A stretch of DNA of 64,000 nucleotides, taken from IMG/VR virus record IMGVR_UViG_3300032093_000121, positions 1 through 64,000 of that record; one strand, given 5' to 3'. The position numbers and the translations under genes were made by a program. The DNA comes from a virus. How positions within the stretch are numbered: the stretch's first letter is position 1; the number at the start of each line of letters is the position of its first letter. The notes under the pieces are model-generated. The model was given only the letters and a program-made list of their open reading frames with translations, ran no database searches and was not told the DNA's origin. Below are positions 49,301-57,605 of the stretch, piece after piece.

Positions 49301-49402
49301 GCGAACAGATCTGGTCGCGACGTCGCCAATCTCTTCCAATGAACGCTTGACAACTCGAGCGCCATTCTCTCTTACAATGATGTCAATGGTTTCAGTTGTC
49401 AT
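46325..49402 (-). CDS. Tape measure protein
   Basis: 1025 aa. The N-terminal 250 residues are the tape-measure domain (SGASTREANAALIQLSQGLASGRLNGDELRSV...). Hydrophobic Ala-rich helices and several membrane-like stretches follow in the middle (about 480-560), then a coiled region and a Gly-rich C-terminus. At about 0.15 nm per residue this predicts a tail near 150 nm (family rule of thumb). The gene follows the G/GT chaperones as expected. Confidence 0.93.
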   Translation of the reverse strand: MTTETIDIIVRENGARVVKRSLEEIGDVATRSVRGLRLLQNSLFVLGGAGAVAGLTKMLDTLTNFENRLRLVTNSTAELNAVQNELFNIANRTRSSFETTSELYTRMALAARELGLSQRDVLQFTESLNQATILSGASTREANAALIQLSQGLASGRLNGDELRSVLEQLPYVADIIANSLGVTRGQLRKLGSDGKITSAQIVKAFADAREELAVRFGTTVPTIGQAFEVLRNQALRVVDQFDDMTGASASVANAIITIADSLEFLVAGIVSASAAFAAFKAVGYISALIQVIKYNREVAAAVAAGNATLLTAEGIEKAKAASALASAAATNAAATAKVRELQVGAAQIAQNITLLQQQAAEGAIVVTNGRARSALTGRFVALNAAVANNIRTNIALARTEQLLVGTSAELAAATTAQTAATNALSAAQARSTAAIAASSGVFARLSATFPVLAGLINIVRTAMMGLWAIMVANPIGAVIAAIVAIVAALVYFSDKIGVADDGFVTLRDVGIATFQLIGEAIAPVITLISDGFSAAIDFVSGLWNKLKDFVGQVMGIILNVVKSYINFQIGLWVGLFNSVMKAWGLFPAALKDLGALAITGLITVVEAGLEGLVKGIGDFLEWLGGAFTAVGLENPFATMFDNFDVNLEEFKPEVTGAAQQVGQIFNDEFGKALSTDYIGNAWGAILERARAVAAERLANLDTKSDPANPAGTGAGGADSKAKSFAEVVRELTLQNELLKVNTAEREKLQAVLQIEEQMKRSLTEAERGLVMELLNENQILKAASDIYEEINGPMEKYKTNLEAIKRLLADGRISQDQFVTATRAARIEFLSSQTDMASGLERGLLRILEKTGDYAKQMEDIITNAFDGMASAIADLVVDGEADFSSLIKSINKQIVQLVVSQAFQQLFGGFTGGTGTGGGNIFGNLFKSLFSSLPGLVSGGSFQVGSQSGIAPLPGVDNRLVAFRGKDGENVTVTPKGQTPGGGQQNITVNFNVSTPDVEGFRRSEGQLSARAARMISRAGRNS

Positions 49403-49881
49403 TCTCCATCACCCACATTTCTTGAGAGGAGCCGAACTCCTGCGATCTCATTCCGGGCTTCCATCATAGCAATCTGAACCCAATCATTCGGCTGTTGTTT
49501 GGAAGAGCCAGAACGAAGACGATCAAGATACGGAATTGCATTGGTGATGAAGACAGCAGTCCCTGCCTGACCAGTTCCTCTCTTCGCACCGACTTTCAAA
49601 CGATTGATGACAGCGAAGCCAGCAGCGATTGTCGCTCTGGCGTTCGCTCGTTCACCGATCCCGAGCTTTTTGCCCGGAGAGTATGCTGGGATGACAGACC
49701 TCGTCGGGTTGCCCAAGGAGACACGCCAGTTCGAACGAGCATCACCTTCGTCAACAGGAGTTCCCTCGACCAGTCCAGTAAGAGCCTTCTTCGCAACACG
49801 CTTGGTCAACGCAACCGAGTTATTCTCGATGCGACTTCCGAGCTTACGAATGTTGCGGGAAAACTGGAGGAGGGTTGCCAC
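49399..49881 (-). CDS. HK97 gp10-like tail component
   Basis: 160 aa. Pattern of HK97 gp10-type minor tail proteins: N-terminal helix, GTPVDEGDARSNWRVS, and AIPYLDRLRSGSSKQ. Involved in head-tail joining or tail completion. Placed between the chaperones and the tape measure here, an unusual position compared with lambdoid order. Confidence 0.7.
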   Translation of the reverse strand: MATLLQFSRNIRKLGSRIENNSVALTKRVAKKALTGLVEGTPVDEGDARSNWRVSLGNPTRSVIPAYSPGKKLGIGERANARATIAAGFAVINRLKVGAKRGTGQAGTAVFITNAIPYLDRLRSGSSKQQPNDWVQIAMMEARNEIAGVRLLSRNVGDGE

Positions 49882-49883
49882 GA

Positions 49884-50653
49884 CTATTTCTTTCTCCTGT
49901 GAAACTCAAGATACACTGCATCCATTTCTCGGATATGGTGGTGCATCTCTTCAGTTTGGTCTTCGTCTAGATGATGAGCCTCGCAGTAATCGTGAATCAC
50001 CTTCCATGGTATTGGACCCATAGCCATCCCTATTTGCCTACTGTCGGAAAGCTCCACAAACCCGAGATAGTAGAGCTCTAGACCAGTGAGAAGATCAGGG
50101 GCGTTTTGTATTTTCTCAGGGAAGGGAAGACCCTCCCTGAGACATTGTTCCATGATCTTCTTTTCGACAGCGCCCTGCTCCAGGAAATAGAGCAGGACTT
50201 CGGCTAGTTTTTTCCGTCAGCCTCCATCTCTTCTTTGCGGAACAGGGCGACGCCTTCCGCCGCCGACTGAAGATCAACAAAGAGAGCAGGCAGAGCGCGG
50301 AACGTCGCAATGATGTTCTCGGGCGTAACAGGGAGAGGAGCACCAGTCTTCGCGTGGATGCCATTCTTCCACTTGGTGGTTCCGTCCTTCTCTTCGCCGT
50401 CAGCGATCTGCCAGTTCAGAATGACAGTCTTGGCATAGATATCGTAGAGCAGAGCACGAGAACGATCTTCCGGCATTGTCCCAGCCTGGATCGCCCGACG
50501 GAACGGTTTCGTCTTCGCTTCAGCGTAAGACAGATACTTCTTGTTCGAACCACCGGCACGAGCGATCTGCACACGGAAATCACCGTAATCGATCCAAATG
50601 CCACCAGTTTCGAGATTGGTATCTGTCTCAAACTGTTCATACATGCTGCTCAT
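49884..50653 (-). CDS. Tail assembly chaperone GT fusion (-1 frameshift)
   Basis: Product of ribosomal slippage from the chaperone at 50204-50653 into the -1 frame at A-AAA-AAC (50207-50213). The extension reads through LAEVLLYFLEQGAVEKK and then continues as the frame whose internal ATG at 50153 would give 89 aa, ending at 49884. It follows the lambda G/GT scheme just upstream of tail proteins. The T part would recruit the tape measure. Confidence 0.85.
50204..50653 (-). CDS. Tail assembly chaperone G
   Basis: 149 aa, zero-frame product that stops at TAG (50204-50206), three codons after the slip site begins. Helical and acidic, with IWIDYGDFRVQIARAGG at the start and a helical end. It chaperones tape measure during tail assembly; most ribosomes should make this form, a few the GT fusion. 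Confidence 0.85.
   Translation of the reverse strand: MSSMYEQFETDTNLETGGIWIDYGDFRVQIARAGGSNKKYLSYAEAKTKPFRRAIQAGTMPEDRSRALLYDIYAKTVILNWQIADGEEKDGTTKWKNGIHAKTGAPLPVTPENIIATFRALPALFVDLQSAAEGVALFRKEEMEADGKN
50207..50213 (-). promoter_or_regulatory. Programmed -1 frameshift site
   Basis: On the minus strand the heptamer A-AAA-AAC is in the correct X-XXY-YYZ phase directly before the TAG stop, and the -1 frame is open across the gap into the 49884 frame. Confidence 0.85.
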
Positions 50654-50689
50654 ATTGATACTCCTTTTCTGAGGGTTTAACGGCTGACC

Positions 50690-52222
50690 TTAGTCAGCCG
50701 CCGTAGGAAGATAATAGAAGAAGGTGAAGAGCAGGGTGTGATCGAACCCTGTCGCAATATCTTCACCAGTGGCGGCGTCCATATTGAGAGGAAGCGTGAT
50801 CGGCTGATCCTGTTCAATATTCAGACGTCCATCACCAAGAGCAATCAAAGGAATGTCAATGACGATACCCTGATTGTTCTTGACGATCGCCATGTCCAAG
50901 GTCACGTCCGAATTGTTTCGAACAGCTTGGATCGCAGCGACGTTTGCGAAATAGGCGGTGATGTTGCCGCTGACTGTGAAAGTACCTGCGGTCACATCGA
51001 ACGCACCGAGGACCGAAACGGCCTTGTTCGGTGAGACGTTGTTGTTGATGCTGATCGTCGCTTCCGTGATGAAAGCGAACAGCGAGCTCGGAGCTTCGTT
51101 TGCAATATCAAGAACGGACATCTTGATGCGAGAGAAGTCACTCGAGGTATTGAAGGTCTTGGCCGGAAGAGGAGTCTTCACCGAAGTCTGGAGAGGACCC
51201 TGAGCGCCTGTCCGCTGTTGATTGTTGATCGCCATGAAGGAGAAGTCAACGTTCACGAGATCAGCGGTCGGAATATTCAGCGTGAACTCATTCGGCACAG
51301 CGCCGCTGAGATATTCAGACTGAATCTGTGACGGCTGAGCATCATCAGGAGCGCCGAGCGTCCGTTCCAGAGTGTAGGAGCGACGCTTGATCAGCGAGCC
51401 AGTTTCATTCCGGAGAACGTCACCGAAGAAAAGCTGAACAGTGCTGGTCGTGTTCGCTTCAGTGATCATCGGAAGTACCGATTTATCAAGAACGAGAGCA
51501 TTCGCCGAGATCGAACGAATTCGCTTGAAGCCATTGTTCGCAGCATTGGTGAACTGAGTTCCACCGCTGTCACCACCGACGAAGATCCACTGACCAACGA
51601 CAAGGCCGAGAGTAGTGAAGTTCAGAGTGGTAGACGTGATAGTCGCGAAGTCACCAGTGACGTTGACGTCAAGATCACCAACAGTTGCCTGATGACCGAC
51701 GCACTGAATGAATGCTCCAGCCGGAGGTGCTTCAGTCACAAGAAGACCAGTGGCAACTTCAACGCTGACGTTTGCAGTGATGGCGGTCACCACGTTGAGA
51801 GCGTTGTTTGCAGAGTTGGTGAAACCGAAACCCTTGATGATCGATCCAACGAGGAAGCCAGCCGTAGAAGCCACTTCGTATTCGTCAGGGTTTGCAAGAT
51901 CGATATCAACCGCCGTAACGACTTCGTAGCCTTTCTGACGGATATCAGCAAACATGAGACCCTGAAAGAGATCGATCATGTTGTGGAAAGTCAGATCATG
52001 GTTGAAACCACCAGAGGCGTCGAGATCGACAACAGATCCCTTCTTTCGCTGGCGAGACGGGTTGATCGGGTTCGATGCTTTCGTGGTGAGCTCACCGCCG
52101 AAATCATTGTAGCTATTTGGTTCGAGGCGACGCCAAACAGGGGAGCTGAGAACGCCGAGCGACGATTCTTCGGCATAGGCCAGTCCCGTGATGTTGGAGT
52201 CGATCTTATTGACCTGTGCCAT
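50690..52222 (-). CDS. Major tail tube protein
   Basis: 510 aa. The N-terminal half fits phage tail tube proteins (KIDSNITGLAYAEE, SNPINPSRQRKKGSVVDLDASGGFNHDLT, then YTLERTLG). An inserted beta domain lies around 110-250. Position (between tail terminator and chaperones) agrees. Likely the most abundant tail protein. Confidence 0.8.
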   Translation of the reverse strand: MAQVNKIDSNITGLAYAEESSLGVLSSPVWRRLEPNSYNDFGGELTTKASNPINPSRQRKKGSVVDLDASGGFNHDLTFHNMIDLFQGLMFADIRQKGYEVVTAVDIDLANPDEYEVASTAGFLVGSIIKGFGFTNSANNALNVVTAITANVSVEVATGLLVTEAPPAGAFIQCVGHQATVGDLDVNVTGDFATITSTTLNFTTLGLVVGQWIFVGGDSGGTQFTNAANNGFKRIRSISANALVLDKSVLPMITEANTTSTVQLFFGDVLRNETGSLIKRRSYTLERTLGAPDDAQPSQIQSEYLSGAVPNEFTLNIPTADLVNVDFSFMAINNQQRTGAQGPLQTSVKTPLPAKTFNTSSDFSRIKMSVLDIANEAPSSLFAFITEATISINNNVSPNKAVSVLGAFDVTAGTFTVSGNITAYFANVAAIQAVRNNSDVTLDMAIVKNNQGIVIDIPLIALGDGRLNIEQDQPITLPLNMDAATGEDIATGFDHTLLFTFFYYLPTAAD

Positions 52223-52233
52223 ATCTGGCCTCC

Positions 52234-52650
52234 TTATTTGATCTCATCGTAGACGAACTCTACGACAACGTTCAGTTGAAAGAACTCTCCGTCACGACCG
52301 ACCTCGTTCAACCTCACGTTACGGAACCACACTCCCCCTGGAGTTGCGATACCTTCGAAGGCGTCGGACACCACCTTAGCCAAATCGTAAGCCTCTTGCA
52401 AGCCTTTTCCACTTGGCGTAAACAACTGAACAGTAATAAATCCTGTTCTGTTGAATGTGCGTTGATTGTTGCCTCCGAAGGCTCTTTGGCCACCAGAAGC
52501 ATGATTGATGAAAACATTCGCCCACGGATCATCTTCCCTGGGCCTCTGTTTGCGAACATCTTGGTAGGATACTGGATATCCAGTAAGATCCCACTTCGCC
52601 TTGAACTTGTCGAGCATCTCATCTTTGGCTTGTTTATATGTGAGGCTCAT
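52234..52650 (-). CDS. Tail terminator protein
   Basis: 138 aa. Pattern of gpU-like/DUF4128 terminators: a helical start, the SYQDVRKQRPREDDPWANVFINH segment, ITVQLFTPSGKGLQEAYDLAKVVSDAF and a final beta strand. Caps the tail tube. Neighbours are head-completion and tube genes. Confidence 0.75.
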   Translation of the reverse strand: MSLTYKQAKDEMLDKFKAKWDLTGYPVSYQDVRKQRPREDDPWANVFINHASGGQRAFGGNNQRTFNRTGFITVQLFTPSGKGLQEAYDLAKVVSDAFEGIATPGGVWFRNVRLNEVGRDGEFFQLNVVVEFVYDEIK

Positions 52651-53039
52651 CGACGAACTCCCACAAAAGCCAAAAGAGTGACATCACCAGGACGAAGAAC
52701 CTGCATCCCGATGATACCCCATCTTTCAGTTCGATCAACGACTTTGGTGTATTCTCGGAGGTCAACCTCTCCTTGGGCAACGATGATGATTTCCTCACTG
52801 AAAGTGACGAGATCTTTCCATTCAGTTCCTTCACCGAGTGCTGTCAAACCAAATTGGCGAACTGTATTGGGAGGAACGAAAACACCTTTGAGGTCGATCG
52901 TAGTTTCACCAGCGACAGGGCCATTCCAAGGACGATCAGAATCTGCCGGAGTCTCATTCAATTTGACGAACGAAATCGACCGACCATTCTTGTTGATCAG
53001 TCGAAGAGCAGTCGCTGCGAGACGATTATAGTCAACCAC
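52647..53039 (-). CDS. Head-tail joining protein
   Basis: 130 aa. Small beta-rich protein in the head-closure position; patterns such as TIDLKGVFVPPNTV and EIIIVAQGEVDLREYTKVVDRTERWGI fit phage stopper/neck proteins. Overlaps the neighbours on both sides. Confidence 0.65.
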   Translation of the reverse strand: MVDYNRLAATALRLINKNGRSISFVKLNETPADSDRPWNGPVAGETTIDLKGVFVPPNTVRQFGLTALGEGTEWKDLVTFSEEIIIVAQGEVDLREYTKVVDRTERWGIIGMQVLRPGDVTLLAFVGVRR

Positions 53040-53919
53040 GAATAACGCCTCCTTGCCCTGAGCCCAAGAGAAGAGAGGTAAGGATTCGGTCAGCAGCAGG
53101 ATAAACCGGAATTTTCACTGAAGAAGAGAATTTGTAGGATTCAGTGATAGGACCGACAACCTCTGTCTTAGAGGTGACGTTCACAACAGTCGAGTCGGGA
53201 TCAGCCATCAAAGGCAATGATACTGAACGAACAGCGTACTCCGCGACAGCTTGTTTCAGCTTGTCTGGGATGCCGAGGATCTCGTTGCCCTGTTGATCAT
53301 AGGCATAGGCTCTCGGCCAGCACAGAGGCTGAAGGCCACCATCAGACCCGCCGCTAAATCCTGTAACTGTGACGTTTGTGGCCGGACCCTGGAGGACCGT
53401 CAGAGCGCCGCTGGAGCCTTGCGCCTTGGCGGTTAGGGTAAGCACCGCCCCTGCCAGCGTTGCCCCACCGTGGCGGCTCTGAGGCGTTCCGAGGCCATAG
53501 GCAACGCCAGCGCCAGCCGCCCCATTTATGGCCGCTCCGAGGTTCGCAGCAGTCAGCGCTCCTGAAGCACCACGAAGGACTTCATAGGCAGCTCCACTCA
53601 GAGACGTGACGAATTTGTAAGTGTCGTCACCAAGAACCAGAGTTTCGTTGGCACCGGGAATTCCCGTAAAGTTCAGACTCGCAGTGGCATAAGTTTCATC
53701 AAAGACCACTGATGGAAGACCTTTGAAACGAGGACCGAACCTCTTGTCAATATAGTCTGTCGCAGCGATAACAGCACCTTCTTTTGCAGAAGATGAAGAT
53801 GCTGTCCAGCCGTTCTCATCAGCTCTGTTACGAGCAGAGAGATAGGCTGTCACATACGAGACTGGGACATAGGAATTCGCCCCACGGACCCCGACTCCAG
53901 TTTCGATGATGACAGCCAT
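53032..53919 (-). CDS. Head-tail adaptor with inserted beta domain (DnaT-like type)
   Basis: 295 aa. The N-terminus (GANSYVPVSYVTAYLSARNRADENGW) and C-terminus (an AYDQQGNEILGIPDKLKQAVAEYAVR segment) match phage adaptors often called DnaT-like. A Gly/Ala-rich insert (about residues 90-185) interrupts it. The DNA for the insert (about 53380-53540) is much more GC-rich than its surroundings and includes words of the dispersed repeat family, so the insert may be an acquired module. Confidence 0.7.
   Translation of the reverse strand: MAVIIETGVGVRGANSYVPVSYVTAYLSARNRADENGWTASSSSAKEGAVIAATDYIDKRFGPRFKGLPSVVFDETYATASLNFTGIPGANETLVLGDDTYKFVTSLSGAAYEVLRGASGALTAANLGAAINGAAGAGVAYGLGTPQSRHGGATLAGAVLTLTAKAQGSSGALTVLQGPATNVTVTGFSGGSDGGLQPLCWPRAYAYDQQGNEILGIPDKLKQAVAEYAVRSVSLPLMADPDSTVVNVTSKTEVVGPITESYKFSSSVKIPVYPAADRILTSLLLGSGQGGVIRG
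53385..53540. repeat. GC-rich repeat-like segment inside the adaptor gene
   Basis: GGCGGCTCTGAGGCGTTCCGAGGCC-like words (about 53471-53495) and GCCGCCCCATTTATGGCCGCTCCGAGG (about 53518-53542) resemble the intergenic GC-rich elements. It stays in frame. Confidence 0.45.
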
Positions 53920-53954
53920 GTATCCCTCTCAAGCCATATGGCCTTCTTTGCTGA

Positions 53955-56063
53955 TTACGGAGCGACGTAGCCCTGAGCGTTGACACGGACAGTACCAGCC
54001 ACAGAAAGGTTGACGTTCAGGGCAGTCGCAGCCGTCGTGACAAGTTCTGTCGGGAACTCGAAAGTCACCGGAACGTTCACTGGAAGTGTCAAACGCCAGC
54101 GTTCAGTCGCACCGTCAAGAATGATCAGCTCTGTGGTAGCCGCTCCAGTGTTGATTGCCTGAAGAGCAGTGATGTGGTTCTTGAGACCAGCAGCAGCAGC
54201 GGCCTTGATAGCGACAGCGGTCGTCGTCGTGAGGGCAGCTGATCCATTCCACCCTGCTTCAGGAAGAGCATACGGCTTCATGATCGCTGCGCCGATCATT
54301 GTCATCAGCTGGGCAACAAGATCGCCAGTTGCTGACATAGCAGCGATGTTGGCGTTCGAAGCTCGGCCACCGACAGCGACAGGGTTCGGCATGGCAGCAT
54401 CAACAGCAACAGTTCCACTGACACCAGTAGAAGTCATTGTGACAGCTGGAGTTCCCTGAATACGGACAGGAGCAGCACCAGCTTCATCACCGTTCGGACG
54501 CTGAAGGAATTCAACACGCTCACGAGCGAAATTGAAAATACGAATGAACGAGATGCGAAGATCAGTTCGTTTGATGATCGCGCCACCACCATTCGTCGGA
54601 CCGAAGTTTGCTGGAGCGACAGTCGTTCCAATCGGTTCGAGTTCGAGCGAAGTGGTAACGATATTGCGAACTCGCCAAGCTCCATCAATACCGAGCGAAA
54701 CGCCAGTGCCATCGACGGCTGCACCGTGAACGTTCACATAGTCGCCAATCAGGAGACCAGACCATGCCGCGCTGCCGACGAGAGTCAGAATTCCAGAAGC
54801 GACAGTCGCAGTGGAAATGGCCTGAGCAATTGCGCCCAGAGCGGAGTTGAGGTTGTTACCCTGAACTCGAGAAACGAAGCCACCGTAGGATGTCGCTGTG
54901 ACAGCAGAACCCCAGATCACAGTGAAAGTGGTCGCATCGACAATAGAAGCAACAGCAGTCGCAGCAGTGAGGTTTGCAAAGTTCGTTTGGTCACGAACAC
55001 CATAAGCAGTGATTACATCACCAGTCGTGAAGCCATGAGGAACATCAGTCACAACTGTAGCAGTGGTCGTACCACTTTTCGTGACGCTGACGATCCGTGC
55101 ATTCGGGACAGTGAGACCCTTGTTGTTCGTAGCACGAACTCGCAACTTGTATTTCTTCTCAGGATCAGGAATAACCTGAGTACGGGTGACACGAGCGTTC
55201 GCAGCAGCAAGAGTGTCGACAGGAGCGTCAGACCACTGAATACGATCGGCCATCATCGCCAGACGATATTCATCAGTTGGCTGGAAGGCATAGGTGTTCG
55301 CAGCGTTGATTGCTTGAATAGAAGCAGTCGTTAGAAGAGTTACAGAATGGTTTCCGCCAACTGTACCACCACCGACATGATTGTCACCACCCTTTGATTT
55401 CACATAGAAGCTGGCCTGAGCAGCATTCGCTTGCTCGAAGATCATGCTCGTTCCGTTCGGAGCATAGCCCATTGCCGAACGAAGATATACGAAACCAGAG
55501 GTGAGAGGACCAGCAGTGACAGAAGGAATCGTTCCACCAGGACCAGCAGTCGCCGTGAACTGATTCGCTGTCGGGATCGTTGCGACAACCAGAGAAGGAT
55601 AATTGAAACGACTGTCGCTCACTCCGAAGATGCCAATTCGCATCCCAGGTTTCAAACCATGAGGATTCGTTGTGTTGACAGTCAGCGTCGTAGTCGCTTG
55701 GGAAATTGACGAGATCGCAAGATCTGTGAAAGCTGTCAAAGGAGCCTCAGTCGACACAAGTTCGAAAGAGAATTCCTGGCCAAGAGTTCGCTGCGACATG
55801 TGAAGTCCAGCAGCGAGATCAAACGACATATCGAAAGCAGATACTGTCTCAACTTGCGACACAGAGCCAGCGGAGAGCGGATCTTTCGAAATGACGAGGT
55901 ACGACGCTCCGAGAGAGTTACCATCAAGAGCGATGATATCGCCGGAAGCCTCGGTCTCAGTCCAGATCGCTCCTGGGGTGAAATCTTCAAACGCTTCACG
56001 GAACTTTCCATAGACATTGAAAGATTTGACCGGAAGCGGATTGGTATCAGTGATGACTGTCAT
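53955..56063 (-). CDS. Virion structural protein (beta-rich)
   Basis: 702 aa, Thr/Ala/Gly-rich with repeated strand patterns (TNPHGLKPGMRIGI and DVPHGFTTGDVITAYG are a matching pair). Looks like a head-decoration or adhesion protein. Located between capsid-region and connector genes. Family not recognised; the internal repeat suggests Ig-like or similar beta domains. Confidence 0.65.
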   Translation of the reverse strand: MTVITDTNPLPVKSFNVYGKFREAFEDFTPGAIWTETEASGDIIALDGNSLGASYLVISKDPLSAGSVSQVETVSAFDMSFDLAAGLHMSQRTLGQEFSFELVSTEAPLTAFTDLAISSISQATTTLTVNTTNPHGLKPGMRIGIFGVSDSRFNYPSLVVATIPTANQFTATAGPGGTIPSVTAGPLTSGFVYLRSAMGYAPNGTSMIFEQANAAQASFYVKSKGGDNHVGGGTVGGNHSVTLLTTASIQAINAANTYAFQPTDEYRLAMMADRIQWSDAPVDTLAAANARVTRTQVIPDPEKKYKLRVRATNNKGLTVPNARIVSVTKSGTTTATVVTDVPHGFTTGDVITAYGVRDQTNFANLTAATAVASIVDATTFTVIWGSAVTATSYGGFVSRVQGNNLNSALGAIAQAISTATVASGILTLVGSAAWSGLLIGDYVNVHGAAVDGTGVSLGIDGAWRVRNIVTTSLELEPIGTTVAPANFGPTNGGGAIIKRTDLRISFIRIFNFARERVEFLQRPNGDEAGAAPVRIQGTPAVTMTSTGVSGTVAVDAAMPNPVAVGGRASNANIAAMSATGDLVAQLMTMIGAAIMKPYALPEAGWNGSAALTTTTAVAIKAAAAAGLKNHITALQAINTGAATTELIILDGATERWRLTLPVNVPVTFEFPTELVTTAATALNVNLSVAGTVRVNAQGYVAP

Positions 56064-56266
56064 GGCGCCCTCATATAGAGTTTTTGCGACGACAGCAGAT
56101 CATCAAGATAAGCATCTTGGAATTTGATGCGCTCGTAGACAACGCCGTCGATGATTTTCTGAGAAAGCTCGCGAACGACTCTTTTCTCACGATTAGCATA
56201 GAGCGCAGCTTGAAGACGCGCTCTTACCCGAGGATCAGGATCATTCAATCGTGCGTAACGGGCCAT
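56060..56266 (-). CDS. Small hypothetical protein
   Basis: 68 aa from the ATG at 56266. Basic helical (RLNDPDPRVRARLQAALYANRE). Between the capsid group and the large structural protein; may be an assembly factor. Confidence 0.6.
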   Translation of the reverse strand: MARYARLNDPDPRVRARLQAALYANREKRVVRELSQKIIDGVVYERIKFQDAYLDDLLSSQKLYMRAP

Positions 56267-56286
56267 CACCCTGATCCTCGGTTAAG

Positions 56287-57003
56287 TTACTTCATAAGAG
56301 GGCGATTCGGCCGATTCACGCCGCGAGTGGTCTTACGAGCCATCGCTGCATCAAGAGGAGAACGACCTTCCAGTTCGCTGGGCTTGAGACCCTTCAAGAC
56401 GGACTGACGAATACCCATACGTTCTGCACGAGCACGAGTCTGCGCTTCAATGTAAGCACGAGTCGCATCAGCATCCGAAGTGTTCGGGTACTCTGCTTTG
56501 ATCCGCAACTTCACATAAGCAGAAGCAGTCTTGAGAGCAGCAGCCTGCTCCTTCAGTTCGTCCTGCTTTGTGGAATTGCGAGAAAGCTCTTCCTTGAGGC
56601 TGGCCTCGATATCTTCGAGGTCTTCCTTGTCCTGACCGTTCAGCCAAGCCAGGAATTCAGCAGCATTGAACTTCGTGGGAACAGAGACAGGCTCAGATTC
56701 AGGTTCAGGTTGAAGATCAACTTCTTCCTTGCCATCGTCACCCTCAGTCTCACCCTCGTTGAGCTCAGGATCGCTGAGATCCTGTTCCTGCTCCTGATCG
56801 GTGTCATCTTCATCGTCGACACCCTTTTCGGCCTTCTCACGATTGAAGTCCGGTGCCGCGTTGACGATATCTTGACGAGTGATCTTTTCGCCCAAGAGAG
56901 CAGAAACACTCTCAACCTTCGGAGCGCCATCAGCAGTCCACTGATCATCGTCCAGCGGATCGAGCTGAGCCAGCACTGCCTTGATCTTGTCGTTGTCAGC
57001 CAT
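56287..57003 (-). CDS. Hypothetical protein with acidic middle
   Basis: 238 aa. N-terminal AQLDPLDDDQWTADGAP and SALLGEKITRQDIV (a small three-helix domain resembling phage packaging or connector-linked segments), a long acidic disordered stretch (70-115), then basic helices. Possibly head-assembly related. No firm family. Confidence 0.65.
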   Translation of the reverse strand: MADNDKIKAVLAQLDPLDDDQWTADGAPKVESVSALLGEKITRQDIVNAAPDFNREKAEKGVDDEDDTDQEQEQDLSDPELNEGETEGDDGKEEVDLQPEPESEPVSVPTKFNAAEFLAWLNGQDKEDLEDIEASLKEELSRNSTKQDELKEQAAALKTASAYVKLRIKAEYPNTSDADATRAYIEAQTRARAERMGIRQSVLKGLKPSELEGRSPLDAAMARKTTRGVNRPNRPLMK

Positions 57004-57014
57004 GCTGGTTCTCC

Positions 57015-57536
57015 TTAGTCATCGCCGAGAATGACGTAGACCAGAGTGATCTCGCCGTTCGCAGTGAGGTTGACGGTCTGGGAGTCACCGATGTCAGCGG
57101 CGTCAATCAGAACGTTGAGGTTGACCTCGAGGGATCCGTCAGTGTTGTCGAAGATCGCCTGAGTCGCATTCGCTGCACGAGTGCGAGGAGAGACTTCTGC
57201 AACAGCGACAGTGGTCGCAGTCGAGGGGATGATGTCCACTTCGTTGCCTGTCAAGCTGACATCAGCAGTCGGGTTCGTACCGACAGAGAAGTCACCGTTC
57301 CAGGTATCGATGAGGTTTGCGTCTGCACCAGAACCTGCAAGAGAGATGTAGGCGAGAGCGCCGAGGAACAGAATGTTACCTTCGGGGAAGTCACCGACAA
57401 CGACAGTGCCGAAACCAGCAGCAGTCGTGACGGAAGTTACAGGAACAGTCTGATTTCGAATCACGACTGTCTGCTTGATGATCTCCTGTGCCTGTGCAGC
57501 ACCCCGAGACATCGAGCGGGGAAGACCCTTACCCAT
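57015..57536 (-). CDS. Head decoration-like structural protein
   Basis: 173 aa, nearly all beta. The VVVGDFPEGNILFLGALAYISL stretch and a C-terminal ITLVYVILGDD are typical of capsid-associated beta proteins. It directly follows the major capsid gene, the usual place of decoration or head-stabilising proteins. Confidence 0.6.
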   Translation of the reverse strand: MGKGLPRSMSRGAAQAQEIIKQTVVIRNQTVPVTSVTTAAGFGTVVVGDFPEGNILFLGALAYISLAGSGADANLIDTWNGDFSVGTNPTADVSLTGNEVDIIPSTATTVAVAEVSPRTRAANATQAIFDNTDGSLEVNLNVLIDAADIGDSQTVNLTANGEITLVYVILGDD

Positions 57537-57605
57537 GATGTTGCTCCTTTCGTGAGCTTTGAGGGAGGATCGGGTAGAGCCTCCCTCAGTTTCGGGATGC
57601 GAGGC

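Noticed and set aside
53032-53919. True DnaT replication protein
   Set aside because: Its position among head-tail genes and the adaptor-like ends fit a structural role; the DnaT label is a naming habit for this family.
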